From assembly GCF_900107935.1 (NCBI RefSeq), contig NZ_FNVG01000006.1:124001-188000 (forward strand): a stretch of 64,000 bases of DNA, given 5' to 3'. The notes beneath the pieces are model-generated. The model searched no databases. It was not told the DNA's origin and saw only the letters and a program-made list of their open reading frames with translations. Positions within the stretch are counted from its first letter, which is position 1, and each line of letters begins with the position of its first letter. This stretch comes from Vibrio hangzhouensis (GTDB taxonomy: Bacteria; Pseudomonadota; Gammaproteobacteria; Enterobacterales; Vibrionaceae). The position numbers were made by a program, and so were the translations under genes. Shown here piece by piece: positions 36,044 through 45,071 of this stretch.

Positions 36044-36625
36044 TTATTCAGTTACCTGTTTTCGGGTTTGCTGAAGAACATCAGGATATAAATCAGAGAA
36101 CAATCGTGAAAATGTTTCATAGTTTTGCTCTAACTGTTGTCCACACTCCATCAACGGTGTCATTCGCATACTACGCAATGACATACGCTCAAGCGCATAT
36201 TTGATATTGTCCAGCTCTCGATAGGATTCCAGCCAACGTCCCTGCCACATATGGGCACTCATCAGAACAAATCTTTCAGGTAGCGGTTCATCGGTAGCGC
36301 TAATTTGTTGCTCTGCGTAATCCACAAACCGGCTCAGCGGTTCGCAATGATACTCCGACCATCGCTTAGCTAAACAGTGATCCCAGAACATGTCCATCGC
36401 AATAGGAGCAAAGCGCCTTAATTCAGGATCAAAGTGTTGCTTGCAGGCTTTCATGATTTCGTGGTTGTCAGTGAAAGAATCGACAAAGCGATGTAGCAGT
36501 ATCCCTTTGGCCACGCCGGGACTGTAAAGCTTATTGGGATCGCCTTTGACAAAATCACCAAGAAGGTTACCAAGTAAACTGCTCTGGCAATGGTCTGCAA
36601 TGTGAAGATGGGCTAGAAAATTCAT
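36044..36625 (-). CDS. acpH: ACP phosphodiesterase
   Basis: 193 residues, the length of E. coli AcpH. It begins MNFLAHLHIADHCQSSLLGN, with LLGDFVKG and LLHRFVDSFTD as conserved blocks and metal-binding HD-like residues. It removes the 4'-phosphopantetheine arm from acyl carrier protein. It sits 70 bases upstream of rhlE on the same strand. Confidence 0.93.
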   Translation of the reverse strand: MNFLAHLHIADHCQSSLLGNLLGDFVKGDPNKLYSPGVAKGILLHRFVDSFTDNHEIMKACKQHFDPELRRFAPIAMDMFWDHCLAKRWSEYHCEPLSRFVDYAEQQISATDEPLPERFVLMSAHMWQGRWLESYRELDNIKYALERMSLRSMRMTPLMECGQQLEQNYETFSRLFSDLYPDVLQQTRKQVTE

Positions 36626-36814
36626 AGTTCCAAGTATAGCGATAATTGACCGACATGCACCAAGTTAGCGCGAGGATGTAAAGTTGATTAAACACTCAGT
36701 TATTTTTTGATCTTCGTCACTAACTCGACATAGAGGCTCACCCAGCGATAACATCGCGCCAACAAAACTGCGTAAAGCGCAATATTCGATTCACTATCTA
36801 CGGAGCCAATCTTT

Positions 36815-37423
36815 ATGGACAAAGACCACAGTCTTCGAGAGAACTTACTTGCTCTCACATTAGGTAGCGCACTGGTCTCACTCGGTGTCATATTCTTCAA
36901 TCAAGTCGGGTTGCTGACTGGCGGAACCGCTGGACTGGCACTGTTCATCACCAAAATCACCGCATTGAGCTTTGGTCAGGTATTCTTCGCGTTGAACTTA
37001 CCTTTCTACATTCTTTCCGTCACTAGAATGGGCTGGCAGTTCACATTGAACACTTTCGTAGCCGTAAGTATCGTCTCTTTTGCCGTTGACCATCTGCATC
37101 ACGTTATTCAAATCGCGCACATTGAACCTTTATACGCAGCCTTAATTGGTGGTGGTTTGATTGGCATGGGTATGCTGGTGATCTTCAGACACAAAATGAG
37201 CCTGGGTGGTTTTAATATTCTGGCGTTATTCCTGCAAGAACGTTTTGGTATTCGTGCAGGCAAAGTTCAGATGGGACTGGACTGCTCTATCGTAATCCTG
37301 TCTTTCTTTGTGGTTGATATTGAGCTTATTGCACTGTCCATTCTTGGGGCAATAGCCACCAACCTGATCCTGGCTATGAACCATAAACCTGGTCGCTACC
37401 AGCCCGTCGTCGCCAACCCTTAA
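36815..37423 (+). CDS. YitT-family membrane protein
   Basis: 202 residues with five or six hydrophobic segments and the family block GLLTGGTAGLALFI in the N-terminal half, followed by KMSLGGFNILALFLQ. The molecular function of this family is not known; transport is suspected. GGAG precedes the ATG by 9 bases. It converges on the HlyD-like gene with an 11-base gap. Confidence 0.85.
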   Translation: MDKDHSLRENLLALTLGSALVSLGVIFFNQVGLLTGGTAGLALFITKITALSFGQVFFALNLPFYILSVTRMGWQFTLNTFVAVSIVSFAVDHLHHVIQIAHIEPLYAALIGGGLIGMGMLVIFRHKMSLGGFNILALFLQERFGIRAGKVQMGLDCSIVILSFFVVDIELIALSILGAIATNLILAMNHKPGRYQPVVANP

Positions 37424-37434
37424 CATCTGGTGCC

Positions 37435-38487
37435 CTAAAAATACACTTCGACAGGCATGCCTTCAATGAGCTCTTCCCTTGAGGGAAGTGGCTCATCGAT
37501 AGTTAACAGCACTTCTAGCAGTGCCTTTTGCCCTTCAAATGGCCTGCTCAATTGGATAGGTAGCTTCGACGCCAGTTCCGTTGGACTGGACACATGAGCA
37601 TTTAATCGACTTCCATTGGGCAATCGAACCGTCACTTTTCTCGCGAGTAACGCTTTGTCACTATGTTTTGGATCCAGGTAGGCAACCACTCGTACACGGG
37701 CCGAACTTTCTGCCACCGTAATGATGTCTGTTTGCGACTGCAAACGCTCTCCTCGCTGGCCCAGAACGTCGATTACATGACCATCAAATGGCGCTGAGAT
37801 AAGCAGTTCTCGTTTTTGACTTCTCTTACCATTAAGTTCGAGCTCCAACTGACGCGTAATGTTAGCCAGGCTGCCAACATACTGCTCATCCGCCTCATTC
37901 TGGCGCGCCAAAGCCAGGTCTAATGCTGCTTTAGACTTTCTCTCCTGGGCAGCATAGTAGTTATTGAGTATCGCGGCATAATCGCCGGTACTGACCAAGC
38001 CTTCTTTGTTAAACGCCTCAAACTCTCGTTTAATTTTCTCAATTTCCTGCAGATTTTTATTAGCATCACGCTGTGCGGAGAGGTACAGATCCACAAAATT
38101 ATCGGCACGTTGCTGTGAATAGGCTTTTAGGGCTCTTATTTGTTGTTCGAGATACTCGATTTCATCTTCGAGTACGCTGTTTTGTAATTGTACTAAGAAC
38201 TCACCTTTTGAAAACGTATCGCCGACTTCGAAATACACACTTTCCACCACACTTTCTCGTGGCGATTTGATTGATATAGGCTCGTAACTCACCACACCTG
38301 AGGCGATAGTAAACACCTGTGGTTTGACAATATAATACGCCACAAAAATGACTGGCAGCAAAATCAGCCCCAATAGCGCAAACCACCTGAAGCGGTACCC
38401 CGTCCGTTTGGCTTCCCCATAGGCGACTTTCATTCCCCTTTCGCTTTGAGGGGATTTTTGTTTATTCATTTGAAACTTAACTTTCAA
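37435..38487 (-). CDS. HlyD-like membrane fusion protein of a polysaccharide cassette
   Basis: 350 residues: one N-terminal membrane segment (FRWFALLGLILLPVIFVAYYI region, about 30-52), a lipoyl-like half (VSYEPISIKSPRESVV), a long coiled coil (about 105-215), the second lipoyl half (LLISAPFDGHVIDVLGQRGE) and a beta-barrel domain. Such proteins bridge the periplasm or bind product at the inner membrane, as in Alg44-type synthesis systems. The TTG start overlaps the stop of the GT2 gene and has GAGGA 8 bases before it; an ATG six codons later is an alternative. Confidence 0.86.
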   Translation of the reverse strand: MKVKFQMNKQKSPQSERGMKVAYGEAKRTGYRFRWFALLGLILLPVIFVAYYIVKPQVFTIASGVVSYEPISIKSPRESVVESVYFEVGDTFSKGEFLVQLQNSVLEDEIEYLEQQIRALKAYSQQRADNFVDLYLSAQRDANKNLQEIEKIKREFEAFNKEGLVSTGDYAAILNNYYAAQERKSKAALDLALARQNEADEQYVGSLANITRQLELELNGKRSQKRELLISAPFDGHVIDVLGQRGERLQSQTDIITVAESSARVRVVAYLDPKHSDKALLARKVTVRLPNGSRLNAHVSSPTELASKLPIQLSRPFEGQKALLEVLLTIDEPLPSREELIEGMPVEVYF

Positions 38488-39800
38488 AATCTACGTCCTC
38501 TTTTCAGCACCCACCACGGTGCCATGCTCGACTCTTCATGTGAACGCCTGAAGGTCTCATTCAGAATCGAAAAAGCAGTGATAAAACGAGAAAATAATGC
38601 ATATAAAGGATAGAGAGCAAGCCAACCGACCATTCCTATATCCTGTTGTTTGCGCTCAGAAATCAGCGTCAAATAGACAGTGAACTTAATCAAAACTAAG
38701 GTGACATAAATGGCGTAAGTAATCATGGTAACCGACAAAGAAAACAGTATCGGATAGGAAGCAAAGATATACACCGTAAAGAGAGTAATGAATATGGGCA
38801 GCAGCACGTTTTGTAACACACCATAGACTAAGGTGTACAAAAACACCCTCCATCCCAACAGTTTCGGCGTTAGCCCTTTGATGTGCTTACGAAGATAAAG
38901 AAACAGAAGGTCTCCGTCCCAACGTAACCTCTGTAACACAAAGTTTTTTAAAGTATCAGGCGCATCGGTGTGTCCAACCGCATGAGGCGTAAATGCCAGT
39001 TTTGACTCTGGATAGCGCCGCTTGTACTGTTTCAAACGCATAGTCAAATCCAGATCTTCTGCCGTATGCGTATCCCAACCGCCGACTCTCTTTAACTGTT
39101 GTTTTCGAAATGCCCCAAAGGCGCCAGAGATATTATTAAGGAAGCCAAATTGACTGGTTCCGGTTTTTCCCCCTTGCATTGACATCATGTATTCCAGAGA
39201 CTGCATTCGAGTAAGGAGGTTTTTGTTCCAGTTACGTACCCTAAGGGCACCTCCACTAGCGATTACGTTAGGGTCGACAAACTGACGCATCATTTGGGTC
39301 ACCATATCGTTATCAAAAGACGTGTCACCATCGACGTTGATCACTATGTCGTGCTTCGCTTTGTAAAGACCAGAGTTGAGTGTAGAAACTCTGCCACCCC
39401 GTTGCCATTTTGGAATCACTCTTACCACACGATCTATTCTGTTACGGTACTTGTCTTGGGCTCTTATCGCTGCCTCATAGGTTTCCTGATTTTGAACCGC
39501 GCCATCGACTACCACCAATATCTCTATGTTACCCGGGTAGATTTGCTCTACTAAGGTGTCAATTGTGATATTTATGCCATCTCCCTCCCCATAGCATGTG
39601 ATTACGAAGCTAACATTAGGCGTGTAGGTGTTCACCACTGTGCGATTTTGCCAGTACCAGGAAAATATCCCGGCGATCACCAACAAAATTAGCGGAAGCT
39701 CAATGACCAAAACGACCGGCAGAAACTTAGCCAGTAGCTCTGTATTCTGCACGACCTGGGTAACGATAGTGCTGCTAAGTTGGATAATGGCGTCAATCAT
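38484..39800 (-). CDS. Processive family 2 glycosyltransferase (polysaccharide synthase)
   Basis: 438 residues. N-terminal membrane helix, cytosolic GT2 domain, then about four C-terminal membrane segments. Catalytic motifs are all present: VDG near 99, VDGD (about 155), AEDLD (about 249) and QRLRW (about 290). That set marks processive synthases such as cellulose, hyaluronan and poly-GlcNAc synthases; there is no PilZ domain. It would polymerise and extrude a glycan with the HlyD-like partner. Overlaps the TackOD1 gene by 8 bases and the HlyD gene by 4. Confidence 0.9.
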   Translation of the reverse strand: MIDAIIQLSSTIVTQVVQNTELLAKFLPVVLVIELPLILLVIAGIFSWYWQNRTVVNTYTPNVSFVITCYGEGDGINITIDTLVEQIYPGNIEILVVVDGAVQNQETYEAAIRAQDKYRNRIDRVVRVIPKWQRGGRVSTLNSGLYKAKHDIVINVDGDTSFDNDMVTQMMRQFVDPNVIASGGALRVRNWNKNLLTRMQSLEYMMSMQGGKTGTSQFGFLNNISGAFGAFRKQQLKRVGGWDTHTAEDLDLTMRLKQYKRRYPESKLAFTPHAVGHTDAPDTLKNFVLQRLRWDGDLLFLYLRKHIKGLTPKLLGWRVFLYTLVYGVLQNVLLPIFITLFTVYIFASYPILFSLSVTMITYAIYVTLVLIKFTVYLTLISERKQQDIGMVGWLALYPLYALFSRFITAFSILNETFRRSHEESSMAPWWVLKRGRRF

Positions 39801-41163
39801 TCAATTCCGAAGACCTCTCTAGCAACCATTTGTTGGCATCAGAAAGTCGATTGTCGGGCAGAGCCCAACTCATTACCGTCAGCGAAAGAATGTCTGATTC
39901 CACCTTGTCTGAAAAGGCTTCAATCCGTTTCTCAATGGATGACATAAAACTGATGTCACAGTGAGGCAGTAAGATGAATAGGGTGTCATCAGCATACTGG
40001 CAGCTAATGTCAGTAGTTCGGAAAAGTTGCTCCAATTGCTCCGCAAATGCGCTAATGAATTCGATGTATGCCACATCACCCTGTTCGGCAATAAACTGAC
40101 TAATCTGATGGATCTTAATACCCAAAAGTAGATCCTGATGTTTGTGCCGCAAAGATAACTGATTTTTCCAGCCTAGTGCAGCATCAAATACCGCTGTACT
40201 GACAGTGCCGGCCAAAACCAGGTTAGTGTTTCTCTCCACCTGTTCATCCAGCAAATGACGCTGGATGTTTTCTCCCGCACGATACGTATAGTAACTTCTC
40301 GCGGTTAAGTCGGAAGTGGCGTTCTGGTGACCGCAAGACAAACAGCTGGCGACGACATTCGCTTCTGCAAACTCCTGAGAACAGTGATTGCAACTATAGA
40401 GTTCCAATGGACGATCGTAATCCACACCAATGTGCTTAAGTGACGTGTGACAATTGGGACAGGTCATCGCTCGACGCGAAACAAACTTATCGGCATCGTC
40501 GACATGTCCGCAGGTAAAGCAGTGCAATGCATCAAACGTCTTGATGTCGATGGATTGGCAAGATGGACAGGTATCAACAAAATTGAGGTGTCCCGAACCA
40601 CAAGATTGACAGTAACGCACTCTGTCTTCGCAACGTTCTGCTTCGATAAGCCCTGAATCTATAAGGCGATGTAGGTAGCGAAAAGGCGTCTGCTGTTGAT
40701 TGTGATACACATCCAGTAATGGATAACGATATATCTCCGAATTACTGAGCACTTTCATTGGGCGTATCCGGCGGGTCTCATTTATCCATAAATAAGCAAG
40801 CAGCTTGTCTTTTGGAACATCGCTCAAGCGCTTAAGCTTTGGAAAAGGCTTGAGTTCTTCCGTAATTACATCATTACCGTTAAACACTGCATCGGACAAG
40901 AACGGCGCAAGTTCACTGTGGTGAAGGGTCAACACTCGCCAACTCCAGCCTGCTGGTGAGCTGTGAATTTGTAACAAAGTCTCATCTTGCCTCTCTGGCG
41001 TGACATTAATCACGCACACTCGCCCCCATTCTCGGAGTATTTCATCATCCAGATACTCATCTACAACCTGCACATCCTGATGCTCCATTGAACGAGGAAC
41101 CTTACCTACAACTAAAGCGCGCATACGTAGTTTGTCATCCTTAAGGGTTAATGTGTCTCCCAT
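39793..41163 (-). CDS. TackOD1 zinc-ribbon protein with degenerate GGDEF domain
   Basis: About 456 residues. The middle (about 180-275) has six CXXC pairs (CQSC, CPSC, CFTC, CPNC, CNHC, CLSC) and the phrase LKHIGVDYDRP, a match in my recollection to the thaumarchaeal output domain TackOD1. The C-terminus (about 320-456) has a GGDEF fold outline, but the signature is CQYADDTLFILLP, so it lacks GGDEF and should not make c-di-GMP. The N-terminus (1-110) looks like a response-sensing region, unassigned. As first gene of the synthase cassette it is the probable regulator. Starts: ATG at 41163, no strong ribosome site. Confidence 0.83.
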   Translation of the reverse strand: MGDTLTLKDDKLRMRALVVGKVPRSMEHQDVQVVDEYLDDEILREWGRVCVINVTPERQDETLLQIHSSPAGWSWRVLTLHHSELAPFLSDAVFNGNDVITEELKPFPKLKRLSDVPKDKLLAYLWINETRRIRPMKVLSNSEIYRYPLLDVYHNQQQTPFRYLHRLIDSGLIEAERCEDRVRYCQSCGSGHLNFVDTCPSCQSIDIKTFDALHCFTCGHVDDADKFVSRRAMTCPNCHTSLKHIGVDYDRPLELYSCNHCSQEFAEANVVASCLSCGHQNATSDLTARSYYTYRAGENIQRHLLDEQVERNTNLVLAGTVSTAVFDAALGWKNQLSLRHKHQDLLLGIKIHQISQFIAEQGDVAYIEFISAFAEQLEQLFRTTDISCQYADDTLFILLPHCDISFMSSIEKRIEAFSDKVESDILSLTVMSWALPDNRLSDANKWLLERSSELND

Positions 41164-41340
41164 AACTATAGACAAGCTTCGTTAAACAATAGCTTCTTTT
41201 TACTGAAGTTTTTGACATTCATCGCCGCTTTACACTCACCGAAGCTGTGTATTTGAAAGCCACTTATTACAAATTAGTTAACCCGGGATCACAGTTATGC
41301 AACAAAACACCCCCTACGTACCCTAATCGGGTAATGCGCC

Positions 41341-41357
41341 TGCACAAATGTTGTGCA
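41341..41357. promoter_or_regulatory. Perfect inverted repeat upstream of TRAP operon
   Basis: TGCACAAATGTTGTGCA is a 7-3-7 perfect dyad, 46 bases before the binding-protein start. Its size and position fit an operator of a dimeric regulator controlling the TRAP genes. Confidence 0.6.
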
Positions 41358-41403
41358 ATGTTGGTTTTCCAACCTCACTAGTACAAAAAAACAGGACGTT
41401 ATA

Positions 41404-42435
41404 ATGAAAACAAAAAGTCTAATCCAATCCCTCGCTATCGCCTCCGTGGCCACCTTCGCTTCATTTAGTTCTTGGGCTGAAAGCAAAGAGCTTAGAGTGG
41501 GTACCTGGCTTAGTCCTAACCACACCATGAATGCCGATGTGATTCCAACCTGGGGTAAGTGAATTGAACAAGCGACCGATGGCCGGGTTACGGTCAAAAT
41601 TGAATACAACATGGGACATCCCAAGAGCCTGGTTGATTTAGTCGAAGATGGCGCCGTGGATGCAGCATGGACCTTCCATGGCTATATTCCCGGTCGATTC
41701 CAGCTTCCCCAGATGGTCGAATTACCAGGAGTAAAAGCCGGGGCTGAAGCTGTGTCTGTGGCGCACTGGCGAATCAATCAGGAGTATTTCGCTGACTCTG
41801 GTGAAAACGATGGCGTAGAGCTTGCTGCGTTGTTTGTACACGGACCAGGCCATATCCACCTACGTGAGCCCGTTGACTCGTTGGAGTCTGTCAAAGGTTT
41901 GAAGATACGTATCGGTGGCGGTGTTTCTGTAGAAATTGGTAAACGACTAGGCGTAACTGGTGTCAATGCCCCTGCAACCAAAGCGTATGAGCTTCTGGCT
42001 CAGGGTGTCGCAGACGGGATCTTTATGCAGATGGATTACATGCGTGTCGGTCGATACAAAGAGGTTGCTCCTTATACCATCAAGATGCCTCACGGAATGT
42101 ATCTGGGTTCGTTTGGCATGTTCCTGAGCCCTGATTTTATGGCGGGATTAAGCGAACAGGATCAGGCCGCCATTCGTCGCGTGTCGGGTGAGAAACTGTC
42201 AGCGCTAGCAGGTCGAGCCTGGGCAACTGCGGACGATATTGGCGAAGCCGATATTCGAGCTACAGGCAGCACTGTAGTAGAAGCGACAGAAGCGGATATC
42301 GCCTACTTCGAGAAGATCACAGAAGGCATGGATGAAGAGTGGATTTACAAAGCCAGTCGCCGTGATGTCGATGCAAAATCTGCCCTGAAAGCGTTCCGAC
42401 AAGAAGCTGAAAACTACCAACCTATCGATCTATAA
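41404..42435 (+). pseudogene. TRAP transporter binding protein (DctP-type) with in-frame stop
   Basis: A frame of 344 codons interrupted by TGA at 41560-41562 (codon 53). Before it: a signal peptide (to about SSWAES) and ELRVGTWLSPNHTMNADVIPTWGK. After it, in the same frame: IEQATDGRVTVKIEYNMGHPKSL, shown in parts, with the rest of a DctP domain through GQVADGIFMQMDYMRVGRYKE-like text. Family members have Trp there (W-I-E), so a single TGG to TGA change explains it. The rest is intact and the following dctQ and dctM genes are whole. Either a recent pseudogene or a sequencing error. ATG after AGGACG. Confidence 0.88.
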
Positions 42436-42445
42436 GAGCACATCA

Positions 42446-42976
42446 ATGAAAAACTTACTTTCAATTGGTGTTCAGTGCTGGGAGTGGTTCGCCCAGCACC
42501 TTTATCACCTTTTTAGCCTGTTCGCCTGCATTCAACTTGCCGCATTGATGCTGGTCACCTGCATCGATGTTGTAGGACGCTATCTTTTTTCCAGCCCACT
42601 GGTAGGTAGCGTCGAACTGACCGAGATTCTGTTGGGAAGCCTGATCTTTACCTCTTTACCACTTGTGACGTGGAGAAAAGAACATATCAGCGTCGACCTG
42701 ATGGAAGGCATGCTACCCAAACAAATCCGCTCATTGCGGGACATTCTGTTTAATCTGGCCATCAGTATAAGCCTATTTGCCATAGGCACGAAGGTATGGA
42801 GTCTGGCCACACGATCTCATCGTTACGAGGAGATCAGCGAGTATCTGGAAATTCCCGTTTACTACCTGACTTACTTTCTGGCCATTACCTGCTGGCTGAC
42901 ATCGGTCACCTGTTTGGTGTTGATTGGTACTCACCTTCTCAATAAAAACTATCCTACTCAAGGAACGTCTCAATGA
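42446..42976 (+). CDS. TRAP transporter small membrane subunit (DctQ-type)
   Basis: 176 residues, four membrane segments; the DctQ pattern is visible in VVGRYLFSSPLVGSVELTE and RKEHISVDL. It pairs with the large subunit encoded next (4-base overlap) in Na+-driven uptake of an organic acid or related solute, fed by the binding protein encoded upstream. Confidence 0.9.
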   Translation: MKNLLSIGVQCWEWFAQHLYHLFSLFACIQLAALMLVTCIDVVGRYLFSSPLVGSVELTEILLGSLIFTSLPLVTWRKEHISVDLMEGMLPKQIRSLRDILFNLAISISLFAIGTKVWSLATRSHRYEEISEYLEIPVYYLTYFLAITCWLTSVTCLVLIGTHLLNKNYPTQGTSQ

Positions 42977-44271
42977 TAGTAACTCTTATTGGCTTTGGCG
43001 TTTTGCTGTTTCTGATTCTACTAAGAATGCCTATCGCATTCGCAATGGGCGTTGTCGGCTTCTTTGGCTATGCGGCCCTTGGGGACTGGAACTTCAATAG
43101 TGCGCTTACTGTGAGCGCTAAGCGCTTGATTGATACTGCTCAGGACTACGGGCTTTCTGTGATTCCTATGTTCATTTTAATGGGTAACTTCATCACCAAG
43201 GCAGGCTTGTCTCAGGAGCTCTATCGAGCCTGTTATGCATTTCTCGGTCATAAAAAAGGCGGGTTGGCGATGGCGACGGTTGCGGCCTGTGGTGGATTTT
43301 CTGCCATTTCTGGTTCGAGTCTTGCCACATCTGCCACTATGGCTCAGGTGGCTATGCCGTCGATGAGAAAGTACGGTTATTCGGACGGACTCGCAGCCGC
43401 ATCCATTGCCGCTGGCGGTACGTTAGGGATTCTGATCCCGCCAAGCGTCATTCTAATCATCTACGCCGTGCTAACAGAACAAAGTGTACGTGATCTATTT
43501 GCAGCCGGTTTCATTCCGGGTCTGATGGGTATCGTCCTTTACATTGTCGCGACCCGCTTCGTGGTATGGCGAAACCCTAAAGCAGGACCTTGTGGCGAGA
43601 AGCTGGCTCGAGCGGAAAGAATTCAGGCTCTGCGCTCAGTTTCGTCGATACTAGGCTTGTTTGCATTAGTGATGGGAGGCATCTACGGGGGTATTTTCAC
43701 ACCAACTGAAGCCGCTGGCGTCGGCGCTTTCGGCGCATTTCTGATCGCCTTCTTCCGTGGTTCGTTAACCTGGAGCAGCCTCAGAGATATTCTTATTGAT
43801 ACAGCCAGAACCAGCACCATGCTATTTGGGGTCGTCATCGGTGCGCTTATCTATTCCAACTTCGTCAACCGAGCGGGATTACCCAATGATTTGGTGGATT
43901 TTGTCAGTTCGCTGGGTACAGAGCCACTGTTAGTAATGCTAATGATCTTGCTCATCTACATCCTAATGGGCACCGTTTTTGAAAGTCTGTCCATGCTCCT
44001 GCTCACCATTCCTGTGTTCTATCCACTGGTTGAGAGCCTTGGGTTTGATTTGGTCTGGTTTGGCATCATAGTCGTGGTAGTAACGGAAATCAGCTTAATC
44101 ACGCCACCTGTTGGCCTGAACATCTTTGTGCTTAAAGGGGTCATCAAGGACATTCAAACCAGCACCATATTTAAAGGTGTCACCCCATTCTGGTGTGTCG
44201 ATATCCTTCGCTTAGCCTTACTTCTGTTCATACCGGGTTTGTCGTTGTGGCTACCAAGCCTACTCTACTGA
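42973..44271 (+). CDS. TRAP transporter large membrane subunit (DctM-type)
   Basis: 432 residues and about 12 membrane segments with the DctM blocks SVIPMFILMGNF, ISGSSLATSATMAQVAMPSM, GTLGILIPPSVILIIYA and ITPPVGLNIFV. Catalyses substrate translocation. Complete and apparently functional, although its binding protein gene carries a stop. Confidence 0.93.
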   Translation: MIVTLIGFGVLLFLILLRMPIAFAMGVVGFFGYAALGDWNFNSALTVSAKRLIDTAQDYGLSVIPMFILMGNFITKAGLSQELYRACYAFLGHKKGGLAMATVAACGGFSAISGSSLATSATMAQVAMPSMRKYGYSDGLAAASIAAGGTLGILIPPSVILIIYAVLTEQSVRDLFAAGFIPGLMGIVLYIVATRFVVWRNPKAGPCGEKLARAERIQALRSVSSILGLFALVMGGIYGGIFTPTEAAGVGAFGAFLIAFFRGSLTWSSLRDILIDTARTSTMLFGVVIGALIYSNFVNRAGLPNDLVDFVSSLGTEPLLVMLMILLIYILMGTVFESLSMLLLTIPVFYPLVESLGFDLVWFGIIVVVVTEISLITPPVGLNIFVLKGVIKDIQTSTIFKGVTPFWCVDILRLALLLFIPGLSLWLPSLLY

Positions 44272-44289
44272 TAACCCGATAAAATCCAT

Positions 44290-44312
44290 AAAGTGCCACT
44301 CGCTGGCACTTT
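44290..44312. terminator. Terminator between TRAP operon and dioxygenase gene
   Basis: A 9-bp perfect stem AAAGTGCCA/TGGCACTTT with a 5-base loop; its right arm reaches into the dioxygenase stop codon. Confidence 0.75.
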
Positions 44313-44886
44313 ATGCATCAATCACGAAAGTAAACTCAGCCTCATCGATGTCGTTGCTGCTGCTCATCTTCATCTGCAACAGTTCGCGTTCACTTCCTCC
44401 CCACCACTCACTGCCCATCTGATTTGGCAAATAGAGCTGTGTGGTAAGTAAGGCTCTTTGACCACGCCATAACTTCACATGGATATGGGGAGGCCTGCTT
44501 GCATAAGGCACTGGATAAAGCGTTTGAAACTGAAATTGCCCTTCTAAATTTGTGGCCGTAGCTCCGCAGCCAGCAAAGCTGGGGTCAAACTGTTCCACAT
44601 TGGGCTGTCGGGGATGATCATAGATTCCGGTACCATCGCATTGCCAGATTTCAACCGTGATATTCGTTAAAGGGCTGCCCTGCAAATTCACTACCCTTCC
44701 AGACAACTGAAGTGGCTGTCCTTTTAGGCGGTCTGGATTGACAATCAAATCACTACGTACAGCAATGGGCTTGACCGGATAAAAAGGCCCCTCTGCCTGA
44801 ATAGGCGTGGGACGCAGTTCACTCTTCGCCAGGACCGGCCATGCAAACCATACCGAGCAAACTGTAAGAAAATCTCGTCGCTTCAT
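44311..44886 (-). CDS. Exported intradiol ring-cleavage dioxygenase
   Basis: 191 residues. A twin-arginine-like signal (KRRDFL) suggests export of a folded metalloprotein. The non-heme Fe(III) ligands are seen: Tyr in IYDHP, Tyr in TLYPVPY, and the His pair in RPPHIHVKLWRG. Family members open catechols between the hydroxyls. It is shorter than catechol 1,2-dioxygenase and resembles the exported subgroup. Its start faces a LysR gene 185 bases away, the usual layout of a LysR regulator and target. The aromatic substrate is unknown. Confidence 0.87.
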   Translation of the reverse strand: MKRRDFLTVCSVWFAWPVLAKSELRPTPIQAEGPFYPVKPIAVRSDLIVNPDRLKGQPLQLSGRVVNLQGSPLTNITVEIWQCDGTGIYDHPRQPNVEQFDPSFAGCGATATNLEGQFQFQTLYPVPYASRPPHIHVKLWRGQRALLTTQLYLPNQMGSEWWGGSERELLQMKMSSSNDIDEAEFTFVIDA

Positions 44887-45071
44887 GATTATTCTCCAAG
44901 GGATTTTACTACAGTGTGGTACGGGTTTCGGGGATTGGCGACTCTGAAGCAGTCAGATCTTTTTCACACTTCAACAACGGGAGTAAAAATTGGTCACAAT
45001 TTGCAGCTCCATCTTTGTCCTTTTACTGTACTATCATAAAGATAACGCGATCTCATGAGGAAATGTTTCGC

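Noticed and set aside
39793..40200. Active diguanylate cyclase in the TackOD1-like protein
   Set aside because: The GGDEF signature is replaced by a YADDTLF sequence, so catalysis is unlikely.
41560..41562. TGA in the TRAP binding protein as a selenocysteine codon
   Set aside because: Family members have Trp there, not Cys, and no SECIS-like hairpin was apparent just downstream.
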